This document shows positions 1-9,576 of a stretch of DNA of 60,059 nt, piece by piece. The notes below the pieces were generated by a model that was not told the DNA's origin, searched no databases, and saw only the letters and a list, made by a program, of their open reading frames with translations. Source of the DNA: Verrucomicrobiia bacterium Tous-C4TDCM. Its GTDB lineage: Bacteria; Verrucomicrobiota; Verrucomicrobiia; Verrucomicrobiales; Akkermansiaceae. The DNA is taken from assembly GCA_002304315.1 (NCBI GenBank), contig NEUO01000002.1:1-60059 (forward strand). Reading direction: 5' to 3'. Numbering within the stretch: the first letter of the stretch is position 1; each line of letters starts with the position of its first letter. Position numbers and translations under genes: made by a program.

Positions 1-978
1 TGGGTCGGCGGCATCACCTCGCTCTGCGCCGCGCTGATGGCCACGCAGCAGAGCGACATCAAGAAGATCCTCGCCTACTCCACCCTGTCGCAACTCGGCT
101 ACATGGTCATGGCCGTCGGCCTGGTCGCGGGCGAGGCCGGCATGTTCCACCTCTTCACCCACGCCTGGTTCAAGGCCCTGCTCTTCCTCGGCTCCGGCGC
201 GATCATCTACGCCTGCCACCACGAGCAGGACATCTGGAAGATGGGCGGTCTGCTCAAGAAGATGCCGATCACCGGCTTCACCTTCCTCATCGGCACCGCC
301 GCCCTGATCGCCGTGCCCTACGTCACCGCCGGCTTTTGGTCGAAGGAGGAAATCCTCGCCGCTGCCTACAGCGGCAACAAGACCTTGTTCGGCATCGCCG
401 TCTTCGTCGCCTTCCTCACGACCTTCTACATGACCCGCGCCTTCGTCGTGACCTTCCTCGGCAAGACCCGCTCCGAGAATGCCGACCATGCCCACGAAGT
501 CGGACCGCTGATGTTCGTCCCGCTGCTGGTTCTCGCGGTGCTCGCCATCGTCGCCGGCTTCCCTGCCGTCTCGAACGCCCTCGGTGCCTTCCGCCCGATC
601 CACGAGGGTGGACATGCCGAAGGTCACTCGCTGATCCTCGGCGCTTCCATCGGTTCGCTCGTCCTCGGCCTGATCGCCGGCTTCGCCCTCTACAACGGCA
701 AGGACAAGGACCCCGTCTCCATCCCCTTCTTCCGCGACCGCTTCAAGATCGACGCCTTTTACGACAACGTCCTCGTGAAATACTTCCAGGACGCTTTCGC
801 GGCGATCGTCCACTTCTTCGACGAGTTCCTGATCAACGGCCTGATCGTCGGCGGCTCGACCCGCATCGCCGAAGGCTTCGGCGGCCTGTTCCGCCGCGTC
901 CAGGGCGGCAACCTCCAGGGCTACGCCTTCGCCTTCGGCCTCGGCGTCATCCTCGTCATCTACTTCACCGCGTTCTAA
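1..978 (+). CDS. nuoL: NADH-quinone oxidoreductase subunit L, C-terminal part (5' end outside window)
   Basis: Frame is open from base 1 (WVGGITSLCAALMATQQSDIKKILAYSTLSQLGYMVMAVG..., a NuoL core motif); followed directly by nuoM and nuoN. Confidence 0.93.
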   Translation, partial: WVGGITSLCAALMATQQSDIKKILAYSTLSQLGYMVMAVGLVAGEAGMFHLFTHAWFKALLFLGSGAIIYACHHEQDIWKMGGLLKKMPITGFTFLIGTAALIAVPYVTAGFWSKEEILAAAYSGNKTLFGIAVFVAFLTTFYMTRAFVVTFLGKTRSENADHAHEVGPLMFVPLLVLAVLAIVAGFPAVSNALGAFRPIHEGGHAEGHSLILGASIGSLVLGLIAGFALYNGKDKDPVSIPFFRDRFKIDAFYDNVLVKYFQDAFAAIVHFFDEFLINGLIVGGSTRIAEGFGGLFRRVQGGNLQGYAFAFGLGVILVIYFTAF

Positions 979-979
979 C

Positions 980-2440
980 ATGCTCGCCCTCCTCGTCCTC
1001 CTTCCACTCCTCGCCTTCGTCGCGATCCTCGCCGGCGCACCCGCCCGCAAGGCCGCTCTGGCTGCCGGCGTTGCCAACCTCGTGCTCGGCCTCTGGGCCG
1101 CGACCTGCTGGGAAAACGACCGGCTCTGGTCGATGTCGCTGCCAGTCCTCGAGAAGCCAGCGCTCCACCTCGCCTTCGCCTTCACCGACGGCATGAGCGT
1201 GATCATGGTCCTGCTCTCGGTCATCGTCACCCTCGCCGCCCTGCTCTCCGGCAAGGCCCCGGAAGGCCGCGAAACCCTCTACTACGGCTCCTCCCTGCTG
1301 ATCTCCGCCGGGGCCATCGGTGCCTTCGCCGCCACCGACCTGTTCTTCTTCTACGCCTTCCACGAACTCGCGCTGATCCCGACCTTCCTCATGATCGGCA
1401 TCCTCGGCCGCGGCGACCGCAAGGAGGCCGCTTGGAAGATCACCATCTACCTCGGCTTCGGCTCGATCATCCTGCTCGCCGGCCTCGTCTGGCTCGCCAA
1501 CCTCGCCGGGACCTTCGACATCCCGACCATGGTCCGCGCCGCGCAAGAAGGCTCGCTGGCCATCGATCCCGCCGCGCAGAAAGGCATCGCCGCCCTGCTG
1601 ATCGTCGGCTTCGGCGTGCTGGTCTCGCTCTTCCCCTTCCACTCCTGGGCCGCCCCCGCCTACGCCAGCGCCCCGGCCCCGACCGCCATGCTCCACGCCG
1701 GCGTGCTGAAGAAATTCGGCCTCTACGGTCTGCTCCGCATCGCCATCCCGCTCGTCCCCGAAGGCATGAACGCCTGGCTGGTTCCGCTGCTGGTCCTGCT
1801 CGTCGGCAACATCCTCTGGGTCGGCCTCGTCACCATCAACCAGAAGCGCCTCGACCTCATGCTCGGCAACTCGTCGGTCATGCACATGGGCTACATCTTC
1901 CTCGCCATCGCCGCGCTCGCCGCCGCCAAGGCCAACGGTCAGGTCAACGATCTCGCCCAGCCCGCCGCCGTGCTGCTGATGTTCGCCCACGGCATCTCGA
2001 TCGCGATGCTCTTCGGCCTCGCCGACCGCATCGAGCGCAACACCGGCACGCTCGAACTTTCCGACCTCGGCGGCCTCGCCAAGTCCGCTCCCGGCATGGC
2101 CTTCCTGTTCGGCATGGTCGGCATGGCTTCCATCGGCCTGCCCGGTCTCGCCAACTTCGCCGGCGAGGTGATGGTCTTCCTCTCCGCTTTCCGCAACTAC
2201 GATCCCGCCGCCGGCCTCGGCCCGGTCCAGATCGCCTGCATCCTCGCCATCTGGGGCGTGGTCATCAGCGCCGTCTACATGCTCCGCGCCTACCGCAAGA
2301 TCTTCCAAGGCCCGACCGTCCGCGCCACCGAAACCGCCGCCGACCTGACCTTCGCCGACCGGATCCCGGTGCTCCTGCTTGCCGTCGCCCTCCTAGCCGT
2401 CGGCCTCTATCCGAACCTGCTGCTCAGCCTCCTCAAGTGA
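980..2440 (+). CDS. nuoM: NADH-quinone oxidoreductase subunit M
   Basis: 486 aa, many TM segments, conserved FPFHSWAAPAYASAPAPTAMLHAGVLKKFGLYGLLR motif; between nuoL and nuoN. Confidence 0.95.
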   Translation: MLALLVLLPLLAFVAILAGAPARKAALAAGVANLVLGLWAATCWENDRLWSMSLPVLEKPALHLAFAFTDGMSVIMVLLSVIVTLAALLSGKAPEGRETLYYGSSLLISAGAIGAFAATDLFFFYAFHELALIPTFLMIGILGRGDRKEAAWKITIYLGFGSIILLAGLVWLANLAGTFDIPTMVRAAQEGSLAIDPAAQKGIAALLIVGFGVLVSLFPFHSWAAPAYASAPAPTAMLHAGVLKKFGLYGLLRIAIPLVPEGMNAWLVPLLVLLVGNILWVGLVTINQKRLDLMLGNSSVMHMGYIFLAIAALAAAKANGQVNDLAQPAAVLLMFAHGISIAMLFGLADRIERNTGTLELSDLGGLAKSAPGMAFLFGMVGMASIGLPGLANFAGEVMVFLSAFRNYDPAAGLGPVQIACILAIWGVVISAVYMLRAYRKIFQGPTVRATETAADLTFADRIPVLLLAVALLAVGLYPNLLLSLLK

Positions 2441-2466
2441 ACGCCGCCCTCAAAAGACCGGCTATG

Positions 2467-2543
2467 GGAGCGCTGACTTTAGTCGGCGTGTCTTTCATCC
2501 AGTGCCCAGCCAAGAAATCCACGCTGTCTAAAGTCAGCGCTCC
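2467..2543. repeat. Intergenic imperfect inverted repeat, family GGAGCGCTGACTTTAG
   Basis: GGAGCGCTGACTTTAGtcggCGTG ... CACGctgtCTAAAGTCAGCGCTCC; a half copy lies at 36013-36037. Confidence 0.85.
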
Positions 2544-2673
2544 GTCCTGCCCCACCTCCGCTTCCCCAAGTGACTTTCCACTGATCACTGATCACAACCG
2601 AGCGTAGCGAGATGGAGCCACACTTTACTCCGCACTCTTGGCTCAAATCACTCGGCACTTTCCCCATCTTCCC

Positions 2674-4236
2674 ATGCCCGCCTACTACCTCGAAGCCCTG
2701 ACCGTCTTCCTCGGCCTCGTCCTGCTGATGGTCGAAGCCTTCGGTCCCCGTGACTCGAAGAAACTCGTCGGCTTCACCGCCGCGGCCGGCCTCGCGTTCA
2801 TTTTCATCCTTTCCTTCTTCGCCTACGGACCCGAAGCCGCCGACCCCGGTGACAAATGGGACAGCTATGCGCTCTGGAACTTCTACGCCTTCGACTCCCT
2901 CGCCCGCTTCTACAAGGGCTTCGCTCTCGTCTGCACCATCCTCGTGGTGCTGATGTCGCTCGACTACCGCTCGATCCTTTCCCGCTTCACCGACGACCAG
3001 GAGTCCGAAAACGGCACCGGCGAGTATTTCGCCCTGCCCGTCTTCGCATGCGTCGGCATGATGTGGATGGCCTCCGCCAAGGACCTCGCCGGTGCTTTCG
3101 TCGCGCTCGAGTTGGTCACGATCACCTTCTACATCCTCGTCGCCTACCTCCGCCGCAACGTCGGCTCGCTCGAAGCCGGAGTGAAATATCTGATCCTCGG
3201 CGCGCTCAGCACCGGCTTCCTTGTCTACGGCATTGCCTGGATCTACGGCGCAACGGGCACGATGAATCTGGAGGAAATCGGCCGCTCACTCGCGTTGGTC
3301 ACTTTTGAAGGGCACATCGGAACCAACTTGGTCCTTCCCGCAACCGAGGGGCTCGCCGACAGCGTCGTGGTTTCCCTCAACACCGCCTCACCTACCCCGC
3401 TACTCTTTGGCATCGCCCTGGTCCTCATCGCCCTCGGCTTCAAAATCGGTGCCGTCCCGATGCAGGCCTGGATCCCCGATGTCTATCAAGGCGCTCCCAC
3501 CCCGACCACCGCCTTCCTCTCGGTCGGTTCGAAGGCCGCCGGCTTCATCCTGCTGATCCGCTTCCTCGATCCCCTCCTGCAACCCGGCTCGCCGGTCGCC
3601 GCGCAGGTCACCTTGATGCTCGCCATCATGGCCGGGGCCACCCTGCTCTTCGGCAACCTCGCCGCGATCGGCCAGAGCAACTTCAAGCGTCTGCTCGCCT
3701 ACTCGTCGATCGCCCACGCCGGCTTCCTGATCCTCGCCCTCGCCGCTTGGAAACCGGCCAGCGAAAGCGACCTCGGCTCCGCCCAGAGCGTCTCGTTCTA
3801 CCTCGCCACCTACCTGCTGATGACCCTCGCCAGCTTCTTCATCCTGGCCCAGGTCCGGATCCAGGACGGCTCGGAAGAGATCAACGCCTTCAACGGCCTC
3901 GGCAAGCGCAACCCCACCCTTGCCATCGGCATGACCCTGATCATGGCCGCCCTCGCCGGCGTGCCGCTGACCGCCGGCTTCGTCGGCAAGGCCTTCGTCT
4001 TCATGCTCGCCGTCGATGCCGGTCTCTGGTGGGGCGTTGCCCTCGCCGCCATCGGTGCCGCCGCCGGCTTCTACTACTACTTCAAGATCATCCGCGCCAT
4101 CTGGTGGGAAGCCCCCGCCGACGGCGCCAAGCCGCTGGTCCTGCCGCAGATCACCCGGACCTGTGTCGTCGCGATGACCGTCGCGACCCTCGTCCTCGGC
4201 GTCTGGCCGCAGCCGATCCTCTGGCTGCTCAATTAA
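2674..4236 (+). CDS. nuoN: NADH-quinone oxidoreductase subunit N
   Basis: MPAYYLEALTVFLGLVLLMVEAFG...; AGFILLIRFLDPLLQ, LLAYSSIAHAGF; in-frame ATG at 2674 chosen over the track start 2638. Confidence 0.94.
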   Translation: MPAYYLEALTVFLGLVLLMVEAFGPRDSKKLVGFTAAAGLAFIFILSFFAYGPEAADPGDKWDSYALWNFYAFDSLARFYKGFALVCTILVVLMSLDYRSILSRFTDDQESENGTGEYFALPVFACVGMMWMASAKDLAGAFVALELVTITFYILVAYLRRNVGSLEAGVKYLILGALSTGFLVYGIAWIYGATGTMNLEEIGRSLALVTFEGHIGTNLVLPATEGLADSVVVSLNTASPTPLLFGIALVLIALGFKIGAVPMQAWIPDVYQGAPTPTTAFLSVGSKAAGFILLIRFLDPLLQPGSPVAAQVTLMLAIMAGATLLFGNLAAIGQSNFKRLLAYSSIAHAGFLILALAAWKPASESDLGSAQSVSFYLATYLLMTLASFFILAQVRIQDGSEEINAFNGLGKRNPTLAIGMTLIMAALAGVPLTAGFVGKAFVFMLAVDAGLWWGVALAAIGAAAGFYYYFKIIRAIWWEAPADGAKPLVLPQITRTCVVAMTVATLVLGVWPQPILWLLN

Positions 4237-4259
4237 GGAGCAGGGACACTCCTGTCCCG
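4235..4259. repeat. Short hairpin element AAGGAGC-AGGGACA-CTCC-TGTCCC
   Basis: Overlaps the nuoN stop codon (aaTTAAGGAGCAGGGACACTCCTGTCCCG); same family at 32179-32244. Confidence 0.75.
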
Positions 4260-4284
4260 TCTCCCAACCGAACGACCTCCGGCG

Positions 4285-4776
4285 ATGCCCATCCCCCACG
4301 CCCGCCGGATGAACCTGATCGCGCTGGCGCTGTTCATTGCCGCGCTGGTAAGTTTGGTGGCTTTCCACCTCCTTCCCATCCACCCCTCCGACGCTACCAC
4401 GGAAAGAGAAGCCAGTCGCGGGTGGATCGTCTGGGCAATGATTTATTACCTCTATTCATCCGGGACGCTCTTTGATTTGTCGGTTCCCGAGATGATCGCA
4501 TACGGTGGACTTCCGGTGTCGATGCTACTGGTCGTAGCCGCACCGTTTTTGGTTCAATTGCTACGCGGATCCCGTCCCATTTGGTGGATTATGGTGATCA
4601 TGAGTTCGGCGTGCCTCGTACCCACATCCTTGCTGATCTGGCAGTATTCAGAGGATCCCGATAACCTTCTACCGCGGTTCGTCGGTCTATTGATGAGCTC
4701 CATGTATCTCAACTTCCTCGGCCTCCTCTTCATCCGCCGCGAAGTCCCCGCTGCGCCCGAAGTCGACCCGGCGTAA
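4285..4776 (+). CDS. Hypothetical membrane protein
   Basis: 163 aa with about four hydrophobic segments (MNLIALALFIAALVSLVAF..., WIMVIMSSACLVPTSLLIW). Confidence 0.7.
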   Translation: MPIPHARRMNLIALALFIAALVSLVAFHLLPIHPSDATTEREASRGWIVWAMIYYLYSSGTLFDLSVPEMIAYGGLPVSMLLVVAAPFLVQLLRGSRPIWWIMVIMSSACLVPTSLLIWQYSEDPDNLLPRFVGLLMSSMYLNFLGLLFIRREVPAAPEVDPA

Positions 4777-4788
4777 ACCCCGACTGGA

Positions 4789-4869
4789 CGTGTAATGGAC
4801 CGCGGATCTTTAGTCCGCTTGGACGGTTGGGGATTTCGAGCGGACTAAAGAGCCGCGGGCCAGTACACG
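4789..4869. repeat. Long palindromic element with GTGTA/TACAC ends
   Basis: cGTGTAaTGGaCCGCGGaTCTTTAGTCCGCT-19 nt-AGCGGACTAAAGAgCCGCGGgCCAgTACACg; partial relative at about 28629-28642. Confidence 0.9.
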
Positions 4870-4920
4870 CCACCCCCGTTCCACCATTGCACCCCGCCCC
4901 CGGCCTGCTAGAAATCCGCC

Positions 4921-6000
4921 GTGGCCGATCAAGGTGACGTCAGGGCGGTTCTCGAATACGTCCCGCGGTTCCGCGGGAAGATCTTCGTCGTGCTGATCGA
5001 AGCCGGCCTGCTTCCCGAACCCGCCATCGCGGAAAGCCTCCTGGATCTCGCCGCGATGGAAGACGTTGGCGTGAAGCTCATCCTCGGCGTACTCGGCGGC
5101 GACTTGAAGGACCTCTACGACTGGACCCTCGAGTGCGAGATCATGGCCGCCCGCCTGACCCGCCCGCTCGGCGAACCCGGCGCGATCGAGGAAGCCAAGG
5201 CCATCCTTGGCCGCGGCCAGACCGTCGTCGCCGACGCCTCGTCGAACGACCCGCTCGACCCCCAGGTCGTCGACTTCACCCTCGGCATCGGCGCGGTGAA
5301 ACTCATCGCGCTGTTAGAAGAGGCCATCCTCATCGACGGCGAGCCCGTCCCCGCCGTCCGCGCCGCCGATGCCGATGCGCTCGCCATTTCCGGCACCGTC
5401 ACCGGTGCCCACCTCCTGCAAGCCGCCGCCGAAGCCTGCCGCCGCGGCGTCCCCCGCGTCCACGTCCTCAACGGCCGCCGCCAGGGCGTGCTGGTCGACG
5501 AACTCTTCTCCAACGAAGGCGTCGGCACCATGATCCACGCCGACAGCTACCGGCAAATCCGCCCGCTGCGCGAGGAGGACATCCCCGAGCTGCTCGGCAT
5601 GATCGGCCGCTCGGTCCGCCGCACCAAGCTGGTCGCCCGCAACTACGAGGACATCGAGGCGAGGATCGGCGACTACCGTGTGATGACCATCGACGACAAC
5701 GTCGTCGGCTGCGTGGCGCTCCACGACTACCCCGGCGAGAACGTCGCCGAAGTCGCCTGCCTCTACGTGAAGCTCAACCACGAAGGCCGCGGCTACGGCG
5801 TCGACCTCGTCCACCACGCCGAAGCCCTGGCCCGCGAAAAGGGCATCCCCCGCGTCTTCGCCCTGACCACCCGCGCCGCCGACTTCTTCGAAAAGCGCGT
5901 CGGCTACTCCCCCTGCGATCCGGACGCTTTGCCGACGACCCGCCGCCAGCAGTTGGAAGAAAGCGGCCGCGATTCGAAGGTCTTCGAGAAGCGCCTTTGA
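4921..6000 (+). CDS. argA: N-acetylglutamate synthase (amino-acid kinase-like domain + C-terminal GNAT)
   Basis: GTG start; ArgA-type C-terminus IRPLREEDIPELLGMI...LVARNYEDIEARIGDYRVMTIDDNVVGCVALHDY...EVACLYVKLNHEGRGYG. Confidence 0.8.
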   Translation: MADQGDVRAVLEYVPRFRGKIFVVLIEAGLLPEPAIAESLLDLAAMEDVGVKLILGVLGGDLKDLYDWTLECEIMAARLTRPLGEPGAIEEAKAILGRGQTVVADASSNDPLDPQVVDFTLGIGAVKLIALLEEAILIDGEPVPAVRAADADALAISGTVTGAHLLQAAAEACRRGVPRVHVLNGRRQGVLVDELFSNEGVGTMIHADSYRQIRPLREEDIPELLGMIGRSVRRTKLVARNYEDIEARIGDYRVMTIDDNVVGCVALHDYPGENVAEVACLYVKLNHEGRGYGVDLVHHAEALAREKGIPRVFALTTRAADFFEKRVGYSPCDPDALPTTRRQQLEESGRDSKVFEKRL

Positions 6001-6004
6001 TTCC

Positions 6005-6230
6005 CACCGGGTGCGCAAGCCTCCGGCCCGCAGAATGGTCCCCAGAAACCCGCCGCCCATTCCAGCCCGAATCGCCCCATCGTGAACACCCCGGTGCTTC
6101 TGCGGGGCAGAGCCTCCGCGCACCCGGTGGCCTCCGGCCCGCAGAACGGCCCAACAAAGCCCCCCGCCCATTCCAGCCTGAAGCGCCCATCGTGAGCACC
6201 CCGTGCTTCTGCGGGGCAGAGCGTTGTCCG
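6005..6230. repeat. Two tandem ~110-bp intergenic repeat units
   Basis: Both units carry GCCTCCGGCCCGCAGAA, CGCCCATTCCAGCC and CTTCTGCGGGGCAGAGC; unit 1 is bounded by the 12-bp inverted repeat CACCGGGTGCGC (6005) / GCGCACCCGGTG (6118-6129). Confidence 0.85.
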
Positions 6231-6360
6231 AAGAAATAGAATGCAGCCAGTCGGACCATCTCGCGCTGCTCGGTTCGCGCACCCGGTCCGGCCCCCCCGC
6301 TGCCCCCTCCACTTTCCCGTTTCCCTCCCGCCCGATGCATGCCAGCTTCCTAACAAGCTC

Positions 6361-7767
6361 ATGAAATTGAAATTCTGCGGTGCTGCCGGCACCACCACCG
6401 GATCCCAGCACCTGCTCGAAGTCAACGGTACCCGCATCCTGCTCGATTGCGGGCTCTACCAAGGCCACCGATCGGAAAGCTACGAGGTGAACTGCTGCTT
6501 CCCTCATTTCGACCCGAGTGAAATCGACATCGTGGTCCTCTCCCACGCCCACATCGACCACAGCGGCAACCTCCCGAACCTCTGCAAGCAGGGCTTCTCC
6601 GGCAACATCTACGCCACCTTCGCCACCCGCGACCTGTGCCAGATCATGCTGGCCGACAGCGCCCACATCCAGGAGCAGGACACCGAATGGCTCAACAAGG
6701 ACCGCGCCAAGGACGGCCTGCCGCCGGTCCAGCCGCTCTATCTCGAGGAAGACGCCGAGCGCTGCCTGCGCCAGTTCATCAGCATCGGCTACGAGCGCCC
6801 GATCCCGCTCTGCGACGGCGTGACCCTGACCTTCTTCGACGCCGGTCACATTCTCGGCGCGGCCCAGGTGCTGCTCGAAATCATCGACAAGGAAGACGGC
6901 AACAAGAAGAAGCGCTTCCTCTTCTCCGGCGACGTCGGCCGCGGCGGCAACGAAATCCTGCGCGATCCCGTCGCGGTGCCGGACGTCGATTTCGTCCTGA
7001 TGGAAAGCACCTACGGCGGCCGCGAGCACGAGCTCCCGACCGGCGCCAACGATGCCTTCGGCGAAATCCTCACCGAGGCCCTCAAGCGCGGCGGCAAGGT
7101 GATGATCCCCGCCTTCGCCGTCGAGCGGACCCAGCAGCTCCTCTACGTCCTCAACCAGCTCTTCCACACCGGCAAGCTCCGCCGCGTGCCGGTCTACGTC
7201 GACAGCCCGCTCGCCGTCAACGCCACCGAGATCTTCCGCATCCACCCGGAATGCTTCAACGAAACCGTTTACCGCTTCCTCTTCGATGAGAACGATCCCT
7301 TCATCTTCGAAGGCCTCCACCTCGTCCGCGCCGTGACCGAATCGAAGCGACTGAACGACTCGACCCACGGCCCTTGCATCATCATCTCCGCCTCCGGCAT
7401 GTGCGAGGCCGGCCGCATCCGCCACCACCTCAAGAACGGCCTCGGCGATCCCAAGAACACCGTCCTCTTCGTCGGCTATTGCGCCGACAACACCCTCGGC
7501 CGCGCCATCCGCGACGGCCGCAAGACGGTCAACATCTTCGGCAAGCCGGTGCAGGTCCGGGCCAACATCGAGACCATCGACTCCTTCTCCGGCCACGCCG
7601 ACCACTCGGAACTGCTCGACTGGTTCCACCGCATGACCGGCCCGAAAAAGCGCGTCTGGCTGGTTCACGGCGAATCCGACCGATCGAATGCCCTGCGCGA
7701 CGCCCTGACCGACGAGTTCGGCGGCGCGGTGGATGTCGCGGTGCTCGGCGAGACGGTCGAGATCTAG
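6361..7767 (+). CDS. MBL-fold RNA-processing exonuclease (beta-CASP / RNA-specificity domain)
   Basis: MKLKFCGAAGTTTGSQHLLEVNG...LSHAHIDHSGNLP; FSGDVGRGG; ISASGMCEAGRIRHHL; SGHADHSELLDW. In-frame ATG 6361. Confidence 0.9.
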   Translation: MKLKFCGAAGTTTGSQHLLEVNGTRILLDCGLYQGHRSESYEVNCCFPHFDPSEIDIVVLSHAHIDHSGNLPNLCKQGFSGNIYATFATRDLCQIMLADSAHIQEQDTEWLNKDRAKDGLPPVQPLYLEEDAERCLRQFISIGYERPIPLCDGVTLTFFDAGHILGAAQVLLEIIDKEDGNKKKRFLFSGDVGRGGNEILRDPVAVPDVDFVLMESTYGGREHELPTGANDAFGEILTEALKRGGKVMIPAFAVERTQQLLYVLNQLFHTGKLRRVPVYVDSPLAVNATEIFRIHPECFNETVYRFLFDENDPFIFEGLHLVRAVTESKRLNDSTHGPCIIISASGMCEAGRIRHHLKNGLGDPKNTVLFVGYCADNTLGRAIRDGRKTVNIFGKPVQVRANIETIDSFSGHADHSELLDWFHRMTGPKKRVWLVHGESDRSNALRDALTDEFGGAVDVAVLGETVEI

Positions 7768-7800
7768 GTTCCGCCCGACCTGTCGCCCCATTCAAGTCCG

Positions 7801-8232
7801 ATGAAACGTCTCACGCTTCTACTCCATGGGGTTCTTGTTCTCGCCGCGTGCCGCGAGGAGCCGGTCCGGGTGGCTTCAAAACAGGTGGATCCACCCGCGC
7901 CAGCCGCGGAGGTTTCCAAGTCCCCGATCAAAGTCGTCGTCACAGGAAATGTCTCGAAGGGCGGTGCCCACCTGCTTCCAGCCGGAGCCTCCATTGAGGC
8001 GGCCTTCGTGGCTGCCGGCGGCTGGGCTGGTGAGGGCGGGCTGTCGCCCGACGACGGCCAACCGCCAAGTTACTGCAACCTTAAACCTGCCGGCGATCCG
8101 GCCTTAAAGCCGAGGAAGGTGCGGATCGGGGTCGACAAGGTGACGCGTAGGATTGCAGTGATGGATCCGGAGTGGAGTGGATACCAGCTCAGCGACGGAG
8201 ACATCCTGACAGTGCCCGTCGTGTTCTTCTGA
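7801..8232 (+). CDS. Small putative lipoprotein with SLBB-like segment
   Basis: MKRLTLLLHGVLVLAACREE lipobox; IKVVVTGNVSKGGAHLLPAGASIEAAFVAAGGW resembles SLBB domains. Confidence 0.65.
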   Translation: MKRLTLLLHGVLVLAACREEPVRVASKQVDPPAPAAEVSKSPIKVVVTGNVSKGGAHLLPAGASIEAAFVAAGGWAGEGGLSPDDGQPPSYCNLKPAGDPALKPRKVRIGVDKVTRRIAVMDPEWSGYQLSDGDILTVPVVFF

Positions 8233-8413
8233 CGAATACCCATCCCCGGGGTGCCACATCCCGGGAACCGCGGGATCCGACGAGGGCGAAAACCGCCGTG
8301 ACAGCCTGCATCAAAACGCTTCTCGTGACCGGGGAAGTAGCAGGCGAATCTTGCCCTCCAGGCTAAATCCCGCTGCCATCCCCTGTATTTCAAAACCGCC
8401 CGCGCCAATACCC

Positions 8414-9565
8414 ATGAAATCCCTGCTCCTGACCTTCGCCTTCGCCGCCACCGCCCTCGCCGCCGATCCGCCGACCCCGCCGGTCCTTCCCATTGGCTCA
8501 CCGGTCCCGGACTTCTCCCTGCCGGGCATCGACGGCAAGACCCACAAGCTTGCCGACTTCTCCACCGCCAAGGCGCTCTGCCTGATTTTCACCTGCAACC
8601 ACTGCCCGGATGCGATCGCCGCCGCCGGCCGGATGCAGGAAATCCACGAGGACTACCAGAAGAAGGGCGTCGCGGTCGTGGCGATCAACAGCAGCAACCC
8701 GGCCGGCCTTCGCCCCGATGAACTCGGCTACGGGGCCTTCGGCGATTCATTTGAAGAAATGACGCCCTTCGCCAAGGACTACGGCTGGACCTTGCCCTAC
8801 CTCTACGATGGTGAAACCCAGGCTCTGAGCATGGCCTGCGGCGCCCAGTCCACCCCGCACGTTTTCGTTTTCGGTGCCGACCGCAAGCTGGCTTACACCG
8901 GCCGCATGGACGATGCCGCCCGCAAGTCCGGCCCGGTTGAAAAGAGCTACCTCCGCGATGCGCTCGACGCCGTCCTCGCCGGCAAGCCGGTCGCCACCCC
9001 GACCACCCGCTCTTTCGGCTGCTCGACCAAGTGGGCATGGAAAAAGGACCAGGTGGCCGCTGACCAGAAAGCCTGGGAAGCCAAGCCGGTGACCGTCGGC
9101 AAGCTCGACGTCGAGACCGCCAAGAAGCTCCGCGCCAATGCTGCAGGCAACATCCGCCTCATCAACTTCTGGTCCACCACCTGCGGCCCCTGCGTCGCCG
9201 AGTTCCCGGAGCTGATCGACACCTACCGCCGCTTCCAGAACCGCTCCTTCGACATGGTCACCATCAGCCTCGACCCCGTCAGCGACGAGGCGAAGGTCCT
9301 CAAGTTCCTCGAAAAACAGCACGCCGCCCTGTCCAAGCGAACCGAGCCGGCCGTCGCAAAGGAAGGTCGCGCTGCCAACAATTATCTCTTCGCCGGCGAG
9401 AATCCCGACCTGCTCGCCGAGGCCATCGACGCCGAATGGACCGGCGCCCAGCCGCACACCGTGCTGCTTTCGCCGAAAGGGGAAATCCTCTGGCGTCACA
9501 ACGGCCAGATCGAGGTCGTCGAACTGCGGCGCCAAATCGTCAAGGCGCTCGAGGGGCTGCCGTGA
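8414..9565 (+). CDS. Two-domain thioredoxin-fold protein (AhpC/TSA-like + TlpA-like)
   Basis: Signal peptide; domain 1 CLIFTCNHCPDAIAAAGRMQEI; domain 2 INFWSTTCGPCVAEFPELIDTYRRF. Confidence 0.88.
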   Translation: MKSLLLTFAFAATALAADPPTPPVLPIGSPVPDFSLPGIDGKTHKLADFSTAKALCLIFTCNHCPDAIAAAGRMQEIHEDYQKKGVAVVAINSSNPAGLRPDELGYGAFGDSFEEMTPFAKDYGWTLPYLYDGETQALSMACGAQSTPHVFVFGADRKLAYTGRMDDAARKSGPVEKSYLRDALDAVLAGKPVATPTTRSFGCSTKWAWKKDQVAADQKAWEAKPVTVGKLDVETAKKLRANAAGNIRLINFWSTTCGPCVAEFPELIDTYRRFQNRSFDMVTISLDPVSDEAKVLKFLEKQHAALSKRTEPAVAKEGRAANNYLFAGENPDLLAEAIDAEWTGAQPHTVLLSPKGEILWRHNGQIEVVELRRQIVKALEGLP

Positions 9566-9576
9566 CCTCGAGCGCC

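Noticed and set aside
965-2308. 447-aa minus-strand ORF antisense to nuoM
   Set aside because: Asp/Glu/Gly/His-rich composition typical of the complement of a strongly GC3-biased gene; nuoM on the other strand is unambiguous.
5314-7791. 825-aa minus-strand ORF across argA and the MBL nuclease
   Set aside because: Antisense artefact of GC-biased codons; runs through intergenic repeats and has no recognisable motif.
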